A stretch of DNA of 64,000 nucleotides from assembly GCF_001046875.1 (NCBI RefSeq), contig NZ_HF571038.1, positions 980,952 through 1,044,951 of the forward strand, given 5' to 3'. Shown here one piece after another: positions 1-7,995 of the stretch; the stretch's first letter is position 1; each line of letters starts with the position of its first letter. The DNA comes from Nostocoides jenkinsii Ben 74 (GTDB lineage Bacteria > Actinomycetota > Actinomycetes > Actinomycetales > Dermatophilaceae). The position numbers and the translations under genes were made by a program. The notes under the pieces were generated by a model. The model was given only the letters and a program-made list of their open reading frames with translations. It had not been told where the DNA came from and did no database searches.

Positions 1-1
1 T

Positions 2-1405
2 GCGGGTGCGGCGGGGGCCGGTGCCGGGGCGGCGGGGTCCGCCTTCCTCGCTCGCGAGATCAGGGCGCACGACGGTCTGCTGCCGTATCCCGGCTCCGAT
101 CAGGCAGACATCGGGCTGACGATCGATGCCGTCCTCGGCATGCTCGCCGCGGGCAGCGGGGCGGCGACCGCGCGGGATTCGACCGCGGCCATCTCGGCGC
201 ATGTGGACGACTACCTCGGCCCGACGTTCGGTGCGACCGAGTTGTATGCCGGGCCCGTCGCCAAGACCGCGATCCTGGCGTCCGCCGTGACCGGCGACCC
301 AAGCTCCTTCGGTGGGCACGACCTCGTCGCCGACCTGCAATCCCTGGAAACCGCCGATGGGCGGTATGCCGACCACACGGCATACGGGGACACCTCGAAC
401 ACGTTCACCCAGGCTCTGGGGCTCATCGCGCTGTCGCGCACGGCATCGAAGCCGTCAGTGAATGCAGTGAACTACCTACTGGCACAGCAATGTTCGGACG
501 ATGGCTTCCGGATGTTCCCGGGCGACGGCGCGTGCGTCAGCGATCCGGACGCCACGTCGTTGGCCGTCGTCGCGCTGGCCGCCGTGGGTGGCCAAGACGG
601 CGCCCAGGACGCGGCTGCCCTGCATCTGTCGGCGGCGCAGGAGCCGTCCGGTGGGGTTGTGGGCGGCTCCGGCACGAGTGGGGTCAACGCCAACACGACC
701 GGGCTCGCGGCCATGGCCTGGCGCAGCGCGGGGCGGACGGCCGAGGCAGACGCGGCCGCCGACTTCCTGAGGTCGGTGCAACTCGGATGCGACGCGCCGG
801 CGACGGTTCGTGGGGCGGTTGCCTACGACCCTCAGACGTATGCCGCGCTGGTCGCCGCCGGCTCCCACGCCGTCGCCTCCGACCAGGAGCGTCGGGCTAC
901 CGCACAGGCCCTGCTCGGCCTCGGTTCGGCCGGCCTGGCAACCGTCGCGATTGCCGGCGTGACGGAGGGGGCGGACGGCTGCGCGGGCCCGACGGAGACC
1001 TCGACGAGCACGTCGACGTCGAGTTCGACGACGGCCACAACGGGTTCGACGCCGGTGGCGACTATCACCCACACGGTCACGGCGACCGTGACGCAGACGG
1101 CGACCTCGACCGTGACCGCGGCTCCTGCCGCGGTGACGCACACGGAGACCGCCACGGCGACTCGGACCGTGACGAGCAGCCAGCCTGCCACGCCGAGCGC
1201 GTCGGAAAGCTCTTCTCCGGCAAGCACTTCCGCGCGGGCTGCTAGCAGCTCGGCGCCCTCGGCCTCGGTCTCGGCGACGGCTGCAGTCACGCCCGGCGCC
1301 GCCGAACCCGGCACCTCAACAGCGGCGCTTGTTGCCGCGGGAGCCTTCGTCCTCGCCGGCGCCGCCGGCGCCACCGTCATCCTCCGCCGTGGAAGGAGCC
1401 ACTGA
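2..1405 (+). CDS. Exported alpha/alpha-toroid (prenyltransferase/squalene-oxidase-repeat-like) surface protein, 5' end outside window
   Basis: The frame is already open at the window edge (Ala/Gly-rich, looks like the end of a signal peptide), so the start lies upstream. About 467 residues are visible. The first two thirds carry toroid-type helical repeats such as 'TFTQALGLIALSR' and 'LLAQQCSDDGFR' with paired cysteines. A Thr/Ser-rich stalk follows (about 990-1310), then one hydrophobic segment (about 1318-1380) ending in RRGRSH, which is a C-terminal membrane anchor outside the cytoplasm. Toroids of this type form the alpha domain of eukaryotic cobalamin carriers. The TGA overlaps the next ATG (TGATG at 1403-1407), so it is coupled to an ECF transporter operon. 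Inference: substrate-capture protein; an enzymatic cyclase is unlikely because no DxDD-type motif is seen. Confidence 0.75.
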   Translation, partial: AGAAGAGAGAAGSAFLAREIRAHDGLLPYPGSDQADIGLTIDAVLGMLAAGSGAATARDSTAAISAHVDDYLGPTFGATELYAGPVAKTAILASAVTGDPSSFGGHDLVADLQSLETADGRYADHTAYGDTSNTFTQALGLIALSRTASKPSVNAVNYLLAQQCSDDGFRMFPGDGACVSDPDATSLAVVALAAVGGQDGAQDAAALHLSAAQEPSGGVVGGSGTSGVNANTTGLAAMAWRSAGRTAEADAAADFLRSVQLGCDAPATVRGAVAYDPQTYAALVAAGSHAVASDQERRATAQALLGLGSAGLATVAIAGVTEGADGCAGPTETSTSTSTSSSTTATTGSTPVATITHTVTATVTQTATSTVTAAPAAVTHTETATATRTVTSSQPATPSASESSSPASTSARAASSSAPSASVSATAAVTPGAAEPGTSTAALVAAGAFVLAGAAGATVILRRGRSH

Positions 1406-1953
1406 TGACCGTACGCACCACCCGCCCCCCGACCCCCGCCCAGAACCGCTGGTTCGGGAGTCGCCCCCGGATCGCGGCCACGCTGGGAGCCGCTGCGCTC
1501 GCGACCTCGATGGCGGCGGTGGGGGCTGCGCCGGCGGCGAGCGCGCGGCATACGGTTGGGGACGGGGCCGCCGCCAGTGAGAAGGCGACCGCGTGCCCCC
1601 GCGGCAAGGGGGTGAGCGTCGTCGTCGACTTCGGCACGACCGAGAAAATCTCTTGTGCGAGTGGCGATCCGACGTCCGGGCTGGCTGCGCTACGGGGTGC
1701 CGGGTTCACCGTCGCGATGGTGGCGCGCTTCCCGGCGGCCGTCTGCCGGATCAACGGGCGGCCGACCGCGACACAGGATGCGTGCGTGGTGATGCCGCCC
1801 ACGACGAAGTATTGGTCCTACTGGCACGCCGCGCGTGGCGGGAAGTGGACCTACGCTACGACGAGCGCGGGGAGCTACAACCCGAAGCCGGGCACGGTCG
1901 AGGGCTGGGCGTATGGCGCGGGCAAACCGCCGACGGTAGCGCCGCCGAAGTGA
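1405..1953 (+). CDS. Small secreted SCO2322-like / DUF4430-like protein
   Basis: 182 residues with a long basic N-terminus and signal peptide (about residues 20-48, ending near APAASA). The mature domain runs 'GVSVVVDFG', a Cys pair, 'LAALRGAGFTV', 'CRINGRP', 'YWSYWHA' and 'WTYATTSAG'. That pattern, a beta strand, then a residue-poor middle and a YWxYW end, fits the SCO2322 family found beside actinobacterial ECF transporters, and I judge it similar to DUF4430, the fold of the transcobalamin beta domain. It has no membrane anchor and so is probably a free exported form. It overlaps the toroid gene and the next paralogue (GTG inside its stop region), so all three are co-translated. Substrate unknown. 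Confidence 0.75.
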   Translation: MTVRTTRPPTPAQNRWFGSRPRIAATLGAAALATSMAAVGAAPAASARHTVGDGAAASEKATACPRGKGVSVVVDFGTTEKISCASGDPTSGLAALRGAGFTVAMVARFPAAVCRINGRPTATQDACVVMPPTTKYWSYWHAARGGKWTYATTSAGSYNPKPGTVEGWAYGAGKPPTVAPPK

Positions 1954-2795
1954 GGCGCACCTCCGCCCGCGCTGCGCTACTCGCCACCACCCTCGGGGCC
2001 GCATCGCTGACGTTTGCCGGCCCCGCGGGCGCGGCGACGTGCTCCGGAACCAGCGGGGTGAGCGTCGTCGTCGACTTCGGCGCGCGCGTCCAAACGGGTT
2101 GCGCCGCAGGCGATCCCACGAGTGCGTGGGGTGCCCTGGAGAGTGCTGGTTTTGCGGTGGAAGGGACCCAACGCTTCCCGACCACCTTCATCTGCCGAGT
2201 CGCGGGCTTCCCCACCGCCGACGTGGAGCCGTGCGTGCAGACGCCGTCGGCAAGTGCCTATTGGTCCGTGTGGTCGGCGTCCGCCGGCGGTTCGTGGGCC
2301 TACAGCTCGACGGGCGCAGCCACCCTGAATCCCGCGCCCGGCAGCGTCGTCGGGGTTGCCTTCGGCGCCGGCGCGCAGCCCTCCGTGGCGCCACCCGCCC
2401 CGCCATCCGCGACCACCCCACCGGCGACGACGCCGCCGGCTTCGACGACCACGTCCTCGACCACTCGGCCGCCGACCTCACCGTCAGCCACGGGCACCGG
2501 CTCAGCGCCAGCCTCGACCGCGCCCTCGGCGACGAAGACCAGCTCCGGCGAGGCCTCATCCACGAGCGACCCGCCTGCGTCCTCAGCCTCCGAGGACACC
2601 TCGGCGGCCGGTGCGACCGAGAAGACGACGGATACCTCGGCGCCCGCGACGTCGGCGACCGCTCTCCCCGACTCGGGCACCTCGGGTGGCGCCTCCCCCG
2701 CCCTCATCGTCGGTGGGGGCGCCGGGGTGGGGGCGCTCCTCATACTCGGGGCATGGGTAGTCCGCCGCCAGCGGGACCGCGCCGCCGCGCAGTGA
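1950..2795 (+). CDS. Surface-anchored SCO2322-like / DUF4430-like protein
   Basis: 281 residues starting at a GTG that overlaps the upstream TGA. It has a signal peptide (about residues 1-28, ending AGA), then a paralogue of the preceding protein's domain: 'GVSVVVDFG', 'SAWGALESAGFAV', 'YWSVWSAS', 'SWAYSSTGA'. After residue about 145 comes a Pro/Thr/Ser stalk of roughly 100 residues, then 'LPDSGTSGGAS', a hydrophobic span and a basic tail. LPDSG resembles a non-canonical sortase signal, but a simple membrane anchor explains it equally well. Together with the soluble paralogue and the toroid protein it would present a binding site to the ECF S component. The stop overlaps the GTG of the T component. 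Confidence 0.75.
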   Translation: MRRTSARAALLATTLGAASLTFAGPAGAATCSGTSGVSVVVDFGARVQTGCAAGDPTSAWGALESAGFAVEGTQRFPTTFICRVAGFPTADVEPCVQTPSASAYWSVWSASAGGSWAYSSTGAATLNPAPGSVVGVAFGAGAQPSVAPPAPPSATTPPATTPPASTTTSSTTRPPTSPSATGTGSAPASTAPSATKTSSGEASSTSDPPASSASEDTSAAGATEKTTDTSAPATSATALPDSGTSGGASPALIVGGGAGVGALLILGAWVVRRQRDRAAAQ

Positions 2796-3877
2796 TCCGC
2801 CATCTTCATCCGGCGGCCTGGTGGTTGTGGGCCATCGCCATGGCCGCCAGCGCGAGCCTGGCCACCAACCCGGCGCTGCTCGCCGCGCACGGCCTGGTCC
2901 TGACCGGCGTCGTCATGGCGCGCCGCGACGGGTCGCCGTGGGGGCGCACGTTCCGGCTGTATGCCGCGCTCGGCGCCGTCATCGTCGCCACCCGCGTGGT
3001 GCTGCACATCCTGGTCGGGCTGAAGTTCGGTGAACATCGGCTGCTGCCGCTGCCGCAGGCCGACCTGCCTTCCTGGGCGGCCGGAATCCAACTCGGCGGC
3101 ACCGTCTATCTCGAGGGCGCGCTCGGCGGCGCCCTGGAAGGCGCTCGGCTCGGCATGATGATCCTGGCCATCGGCGCCGCGAACGCGCTGGCCTCGCCCA
3201 AGCGGCTCCTGAAGGTGTTCCCGGCGGCGCTGCACGAGATCGGCTCGGCCTTGGTGGTGGCCGTGACCGTGGCGCCGCAGCTTGCCGAGAGCTTGCAGCG
3301 GGTCGTCCGGGCACGCCAGCTTCGGGGCGAAATGACGCTGCGCTTCAAGGGTTTTCGTTCCGTCGCCATGCCCATCCTGCAGGACACCCTCGATCGCTCG
3401 CTGGCCCTCGCGGCAGCCATGGACGGACGCGGGTACGGCCGCAACGAGCGGGAGTCTGGGCGCCTCACCGGGGCGCTTGCCGCGCTGGGGTTGATGGGGA
3501 CGGCCGTCGGTCTCTATGGCCTTTTGGACACCACGACTCCCGCGGCGCTCGGGATGCCAGTCCTGGTCGCCGGCCTCGCGGCGTGCGTGGCGGGACTGTG
3601 GGCCGGCGGGCGTCGAGTGCGACGGACGATCTATCGGCGGGAGCCGTGGGGTGTCGCCGAGTGGGTGACGGTCGGGTGCGGCGTGGCCGCCTTGGTCGGC
3701 TCCCTCGTCACCTTGCGCCGCGAACCCCTTTCCTTGGGTATGCCGCTGCGTCCCCTCGCCTGGCCCGCCCTCCCCTTGCCCGTGCTGGCCGGGCTCCTGC
3801 TCGCTATCGTGCCGGCCGTGGCCACCCCCGTCCCGCCGTTGTCGAGCAGCCGGGCGACGCGCGAGGTGACGGCATGA
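2792..3877 (+). CDS. ECF transporter transmembrane T component
   Basis: 361 residues, integral membrane (CbiQ/EcfT family). Hydrophobic helices cover the N-terminal 90 residues and the C-terminal 120. The cytoplasmic central part carries the coupling-helix signature: 'RARQLRGEMTLR' and 'AMDGRGYGRNE', the latter matching the conserved AxxxRG motif of T components. The GTG start at 2792 overlaps the TGA of the anchored beta-domain gene. The end overlaps the ATG of the ATPase (ATGA at 3874-3877). It scaffolds the two ATPase domains and the S subunit of a vitamin/metal-type importer. Confidence 0.88.
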   Translation: MIRHLHPAAWWLWAIAMAASASLATNPALLAAHGLVLTGVVMARRDGSPWGRTFRLYAALGAVIVATRVVLHILVGLKFGEHRLLPLPQADLPSWAAGIQLGGTVYLEGALGGALEGARLGMMILAIGAANALASPKRLLKVFPAALHEIGSALVVAVTVAPQLAESLQRVVRARQLRGEMTLRFKGFRSVAMPILQDTLDRSLALAAAMDGRGYGRNERESGRLTGALAALGLMGTAVGLYGLLDTTTPAALGMPVLVAGLAACVAGLWAGGRRVRRTIYRREPWGVAEWVTVGCGVAALVGSLVTLRREPLSLGMPLRPLAWPALPLPVLAGLLLAIVPAVATPVPPLSSSRATREVTA

Positions 3878-5610
3878 GCGGGTGGAGCGACGCGGCATAC
3901 GGAATGGGGGAAGCGGTGCTCGAACTCGACCGCGTCTCGGTCCGCTATCCCGAGGCGAGCGCGCCGACGCTGCGCGAGGTGGACCTGAGCATCGAGGAAG
4001 GCGAGCTCGTGCTGGTCGTCGGACGCACGGGTTCGGGCAAATCGACGCTGCTCGGCACACTGAACGGGCACGTGCCGCACTTCACCGGAGGGCTGCTGAC
4101 CGGCCGCGTGCGGGTCCTCGGGCGGGACACGGCGACGCATCGGCCGCGGGACTTGGCCGACATCGTCGGGGTGGTCGGTCAGGACCCGGTGGCCGGCTTC
4201 GTGACGGACACCGTCGAGGAGGAGCTGGCGTATGGCATGGAGCAACTCGCCCTGCCGCCGACGACGATGCGCAAGCGCGTCGAGGAGACCCTGGATCTGC
4301 TCGGTATCGCGGACCTGCGCGCCGCCCCGCTGCGGGACCTGTCCGGCGGGCAGCAGCAACGGGTGGCGATCGGCTCGGTGCTGACGACGCAGCCACGCAT
4401 CCTGGTGCTCGACGAGCCGACGTCGGCCCTGGATCCGACTGGGGCAGAGGAGGTTTTGGCCACCCTCACCCGGCTCGTGCACGACCTCGGGGTCACCATC
4501 GTGATTGCGGAGCATCGGCTGGAGCGGGTGATTCAGTATGCCGATCGCGTCGTCGAGGTGGTCGACGGCCGGGTACGCTCCGGCTCGCCCGCCGAAATCA
4601 TGCGCGACGCCACTGTAGCGCCGCCGGTGGTCGAGCTGGGTCGGTATGCCGCGTGGTCCCCCCTCCCGGTCAGCATCCGCGACGCCCGCCGCGCCGCCGC
4701 CCCCCTCCGCGCGCGGTTGGGTGGGCTGGGGGCGCCCCTCCTAACTTCTGCTAGCAGAGGTTCGTCAACTGTGGACACCTTGCAAGGTGTCCACAGTTCA
4801 CTAACTTCTGCTAGCAGAAGTTCCTTGACGGTTCCGACCCCCGGAATCCGCGCCACGGGGCTGCGGGTGGACCACGGGCGGGTGCGGGCGGTGCGGGGGG
4901 TGGATTTGGCCGTGCCGGCGGGGCGGGTCACCGCGCTGATGGGCCGCAATGGCGCCGGGAAGTCCTCGCTCCTGTGGGCCCTGCACGGCACCGGCACGCG
5001 CAGCGCCGGCCGCGTCGCGGTCACCGATGGCAGCGACCCGGCCACCTTAAAACCCGTCGCGCGCCGGGCCCGCGTCGGCCTCGTCCCGCAGACCGCCAGC
5101 GACCTCATCTATCTGGATTCCGTTGGCGCCGAATGCGATCAGGCCGACGCCGAGTCCGCCAAACCCACCGGAACCTGCCGCGCCCTCCTGGACGACCTCG
5201 CCCCCGGCATCCCCGCCGACCGCCATCCGCGCGACCTCAGCGAGGGTCAAAAGCTCGCCCTCGTCCTGGCCATCCAACTCACCGCCGGCCCCGACGTCGT
5301 CCTCCTCGACGAGCCGACCCGCGGCCTGGACTACCCCGCCAAGACCCGGCTCGCCGGCATCGTGCGCGGGTTGGCGGGGCACGGCCATACCGTCCTGATC
5401 TCCACCCACGATGTCGAATTCGTCGCCGACGCCGCCGACGAGGTCGTCGTCATGGCCGAAGGCGAGGTCGTCGCCCACGGCCCGACCCCCGACGTCGTGG
5501 CCGCGTCCGCGGCATTCGCCCCGCAGGTCGCCAAGGTGCTCGCCCCCGCCCCACTCCTGACAGTCGCACAAGTCCGGCAGGCACTGGCCGAAGCCGGCGA
5601 TGTCGGATGA
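3874..5610 (+). CDS. ECF transporter double ATPase (two CbiO-type ABC domains fused) with an in-frame palindromic insert
   Basis: 578 residues. Domain 1 has Walker A 'GRTGSGKS', signature 'LSGGQQQR', Walker B 'ILVLDEPTSALD' and H-loop 'IAEHR'. Domain 2 has 'GRNGAGKS', a weaker signature 'LSEGQK', 'VVLLDEPTRGLD' and 'ISTHD'. So one polypeptide supplies both ATP sites. The linker (about residues 290-317) is encoded by a palindromic repeat at 4741-4822 that stays open in frame; see that entry. The gene overlaps the T gene upstream and the S gene downstream by ATGA. The second Q-loop region is unusually long and acidic. Confidence 0.9.
   Translation: MSGWSDAAYGMGEAVLELDRVSVRYPEASAPTLREVDLSIEEGELVLVVGRTGSGKSTLLGTLNGHVPHFTGGLLTGRVRVLGRDTATHRPRDLADIVGVVGQDPVAGFVTDTVEEELAYGMEQLALPPTTMRKRVEETLDLLGIADLRAAPLRDLSGGQQQRVAIGSVLTTQPRILVLDEPTSALDPTGAEEVLATLTRLVHDLGVTIVIAEHRLERVIQYADRVVEVVDGRVRSGSPAEIMRDATVAPPVVELGRYAAWSPLPVSIRDARRAAAPLRARLGGLGAPLLTSASRGSSTVDTLQGVHSSLTSASRSSLTVPTPGIRATGLRVDHGRVRAVRGVDLAVPAGRVTALMGRNGAGKSSLLWALHGTGTRSAGRVAVTDGSDPATLKPVARRARVGLVPQTASDLIYLDSVGAECDQADAESAKPTGTCRALLDDLAPGIPADRHPRDLSEGQKLALVLAIQLTAGPDVVLLDEPTRGLDYPAKTRLAGIVRGLAGHGHTVLISTHDVEFVADAADEVVVMAEGEVVAHGPTPDVVAASAAFAPQVAKVLAPAPLLTVAQVRQALAEAGDVG
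4741..4822 (+). repeat. Palindromic element copy 1, in frame inside the ECF ATPase
   Basis: Three linked palindromes: an imperfect one centred on GCTAGC (4741-4762), a perfect 32-bp palindrome (4767-4798; arms AACTGTGGACACCTTG and its complement) and a perfect 20-bp palindrome AACTTCTGCTAGCAGAAGTT (4803-4822). Related copies lie at 29726-29807 and 30243-30320 outside genes. Here the element is translated as part of the inter-domain linker with no stop. Its A+T content is well above that of the surrounding gene, which marks it as an insertion. Confidence 0.85.
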
Positions 5611-6479
5611 CCGTGCCCCCCGCCCCCGCCGTGCCCCACCCCCCCGCCGAACGCCCGCCCGCCGCCACATCCACCGCTATCCGGCTCCGCGCCCGCTCCA
5701 CCCTGGCGCTGATCCTGGTGAGCCTGGCCGGGGTCATCGCCTTCGGCTGGCCGCTGATCGTCGACCCGGGCTCGGGTCTGGCACACGGCAACGACGCCCC
5801 GTTCGTCTTCGCGCTCCTCCTCCCCCTCCTACTTGCCGTCGTGCTCGCCGAGATCGCCGACGGCGGCCTCGACGTCAAGGCCGTTGCGATGCTCGGCGTC
5901 CTGTCCGCTGTCGGCGCCGTCCTGCGCCCGCTCGGCGCCGGGAGCGCCGGCGTCGAACTCGTCTTCTTCCTCCTCGTGCTCGCCGGCCGCGTGTTCGGGC
6001 CGGGGTTCGGTTTCGTGCTCGGGGCGACCACGCTCTTCGCCTCCGCGCTGATCACGGGAGGCGTCGGTCCCTGGCTCCCCTATCAAATGCTCGGCGCCGC
6101 CTGGGTCGGGCTCGGCGCGGGGCTCCTCCCCCGCGCGCGGGGACGGACGGAGCTGTGGCTGCTCGCGGCATACGGCGGCATCAGTGGTCTGCTCTATGGG
6201 TGGCTGCTCAATTTTTCGTTCTGGCCGTTCGCAATTGGCTCCGGAACCGGCCTATCCTTCGAGCCCGGCGCCAATCCGATCGACAACCTGCACCGGTTCG
6301 CGCTGTTTAGCCTGGCCACGAGTTTCGGCTGGGATCTCGGCCGCGCCCTGACCAATGCCGTCCTCATCCTGCTGACCGGATCCGCCGTCCTGGGCGCGCT
6401 GCGTCGAGCCGTACGCAAGGCGGCCTTCGGTGCTGCCGTCACCTTCGAACCGACCGGCCCTCGACCCGTCGACCGGTGA
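5607..6479 (+). CDS. ECF transporter S (substrate-binding) component
   Basis: 290 residues, starting at the ATG overlapping the ATPase stop. After a Pro-rich cytoplasmic N-terminus of about 30 residues there are six or more hydrophobic segments, as expected of S components, with 'FGFVLGATTLFASALITGG' in the middle, a typical Gly/Ala-rich S-subunit helix. The closest type I can suggest is the CbrT-like/unassigned ECF S group, but the substrate cannot be read from sequence. It is the last gene of the six-gene overlapping operon. The two exported beta-type proteins and toroid protein suggest that it receives a ligand pre-bound outside the membrane. Confidence 0.82.
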   Translation: MTVPPAPAVPHPPAERPPAATSTAIRLRARSTLALILVSLAGVIAFGWPLIVDPGSGLAHGNDAPFVFALLLPLLLAVVLAEIADGGLDVKAVAMLGVLSAVGAVLRPLGAGSAGVELVFFLLVLAGRVFGPGFGFVLGATTLFASALITGGVGPWLPYQMLGAAWVGLGAGLLPRARGRTELWLLAAYGGISGLLYGWLLNFSFWPFAIGSGTGLSFEPGANPIDNLHRFALFSLATSFGWDLGRALTNAVLILLTGSAVLGALRRAVRKAAFGAAVTFEPTGPRPVDR

Positions 6480-6485
6480 TAGAAA
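6480..6485 (+). promoter_or_regulatory. Candidate -10 box (leaderless) for the NUDIX gene
   Basis: TAGAAA followed by 7 bases and then ATG at 6493. The last base is A rather than T, so this is weaker than the other leaderless promoters here. Confidence 0.4.
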
Positions 6486-6492
6486 CGGGCCC

Positions 6493-7029
6493 ATGAACCT
6501 GGATGTCGAACGTCGCGAAGCCTGGCTCAGCCACGAGGAGCTCGCGTCCGTCCGCGGCCGGATGCCCATCCTGTATGTCGATGCCGTTCCCGTCCGCGTC
6601 GATGGCGGGGGCGCCGTCACGTCGATCGGCCTCCTTCTGCGGGCGACCGATGGGGGCCGCATCCAGCGCGAACTCGTCTCCGGTCGCGTCCTCTTCCACG
6701 AGCGGATCCGAGACGCGCTGCTCCGCCACATCGAGAAGGACCTCGGCCCGGTGGCGCTCCCCCAGATTCCCGTGAGTCCGGTTCCGTTCACGGTCGCCGA
6801 ATACTTCCCCACCCCCGGGGTCACCGCCTTCCACGACCCGCGCCAACATGCCGTCTCATTGGCCTTCGTCGTGCCCGTGGCCGGTGATTGCGCGCCGCAA
6901 CAGGATGCCCTCGACCTCGCCTGGCTCACGCCGGACGAGGCGCTTGATCCCGCGGTGCTGGCCGAGATGGACGGCGGTCACGGGGTGCTGCTTCGCCAGG
7001 CCATCGCGCACCTCGGCCACGCCATCTGA
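6493..7029 (+). CDS. NUDIX-like DUF4916 family protein
   Basis: 178 residues. The N-terminus 'WLSHEELASVRGRMPILYVDAVPVRVD' and the NUDIX-type strand 'SIGLLLRATDGG' fit the actinobacterial DUF4916/NUDIX group. The classical NUDIX box (GxxxxxExxxxxxxREUxEExGU) is not visible; its place is taken by 'RVLFHERIRDALLRHIEKDLG', so hydrolase activity is uncertain. The gene follows the ECF operon after 13 bp with its own possible promoter and converges on exonuclease III. Function unknown, possibly nucleotide-sugar or nucleotide binding. Confidence 0.65.
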   Translation: MNLDVERREAWLSHEELASVRGRMPILYVDAVPVRVDGGGAVTSIGLLLRATDGGRIQRELVSGRVLFHERIRDALLRHIEKDLGPVALPQIPVSPVPFTVAEYFPTPGVTAFHDPRQHAVSLAFVVPVAGDCAPQQDALDLAWLTPDEALDPAVLAEMDGGHGVLLRQAIAHLGHAI

Positions 7030-7065
7030 CGCCGCAGCCAACCCGACGACCAGCCAGCCGAAGCC

Positions 7066-7935
7066 TCAGAAGTCGTAGTCCACGGAGACCGGGGAGTGAT
7101 CGCTGATGCGCACACCGTCGGTCTCCCGGTCCACCCACGCGCGCACGGCAGTCCGCGCCAACCCGGGCGACGCGAAGTGGTAGTCGATCCGCCAACCCGA
7201 GTCCACGGCATACGAATTGCCCATCCAGGACCACCAGGAGTAGGGACCGGGCTGGTCCGGATGTAGCCGTCGCACGACATCGACAAAGCGGCGCGGGGAC
7301 AGCAACTCGGCCAGCCACTCCCGCTCCTGCGGAAGGAAGCCGACCGACTGGCGCGAGCGACGCCAGGCAGCCACGTCGAGTTCGCGATGCGCCACATTGA
7401 AGTCCCCCATCACGATGAACTCGCGTCCCTGAGCCGCCGCCGCGCGCCGTGAGCGATCCAGATGTCGGCTCAGCCCCGCGGCAAACCGCATTTTCCGGTC
7501 GTATGCCGCGCCCCCGTCCGGCGCCTCGCGCATCCTTCCCGGCTTCTGCAGGTGCGCCGGCAATCCTCCCTTGGGTACGTACACACTCGCCACGGTGAGC
7601 GGAATCTCGGCGAGATCGATCTCGAGATAGCGCCCTTGGTCGGCGGCGGCGCGCAGCTCACGGGCGACCGGACGGTCATACCCGTCGGAATGGAGCGTGC
7701 GCACCGCCACCGGAGCGTGCCGGGTGAGCACCGCCACCCCATTGCGGCCCGCGCGCACCCCCGAGTCGTATGCCGCGTGGTAGCCCCCGAAGGCATCATC
7801 CGGCAGGTCCCCTTCCGGGCAGCGAACCTCTTGCAGCGCAACAACATCGGGGTTCGTTGCCTGCAGCCAGGCGCCGAACCCGCGGCGCTGGGCGGCGCGG
7901 ATCCCGTTGACGTTGACCGTTGCGATGCGCAGCAC
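7066..7935 (-). CDS. xth: Exodeoxyribonuclease III family AP endonuclease
   Basis: 289 residues. Acts on abasic sites and 3'-blocked ends in base excision repair. Catalytic motifs of the exonuclease-endonuclease-phosphatase fold are complete: 'NVNGI' with the metal-site Asn, 'ALQEVR' with the metal Glu, 'GDFNV', 'WRIDYHF' and the terminal 'SDHSPV' with the catalytic His. The GTG start is supported by TAGGCT seven bases upstream. It converges with the NUDIX gene. The GTATGCC motif occurs three times in the gene (7207, 7501 and 7768). Confidence 0.93.
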   Translation of the reverse strand: MLRIATVNVNGIRAAQRRGFGAWLQATNPDVVALQEVRCPEGDLPDDAFGGYHAAYDSGVRAGRNGVAVLTRHAPVAVRTLHSDGYDRPVARELRAAADQGRYLEIDLAEIPLTVASVYVPKGGLPAHLQKPGRMREAPDGGAAYDRKMRFAAGLSRHLDRSRRAAAAQGREFIVMGDFNVAHRELDVAAWRRSRQSVGFLPQEREWLAELLSPRRFVDVVRRLHPDQPGPYSWWSWMGNSYAVDSGWRIDYHFASPGLARTAVRAWVDRETDGVRISDHSPVSVDYDF

Positions 7936-7942
7936 GACCGGC

Positions 7943-7948
7943 AGCCTA
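7943..7948 (-). promoter_or_regulatory. -10 box, leaderless promoter of exonuclease III
   Basis: On the reverse strand TAGGCT, then 7 bases, then the GTG start codon at 7935. The spacing places the transcription start on the GTG. Confidence 0.55.
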
Positions 7949-7995
7949 TGTGTCCCGTCCGGCGCAGGGGATCTGCCTTTCGCGGGTCGTCTGCC

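Noticed and set aside
1-140. Cobalamin riboswitch for the ECF operon
   Set aside because: The window opens inside the first gene; no leader is visible, so nothing can be claimed.
2682-2790. Sortase LPXTG anchor (LPDSG) in the anchored beta-domain protein
   Set aside because: Thr replaced by Ser and an unusual spacing; a plain C-terminal membrane anchor explains the sequence. Left as a possibility only.
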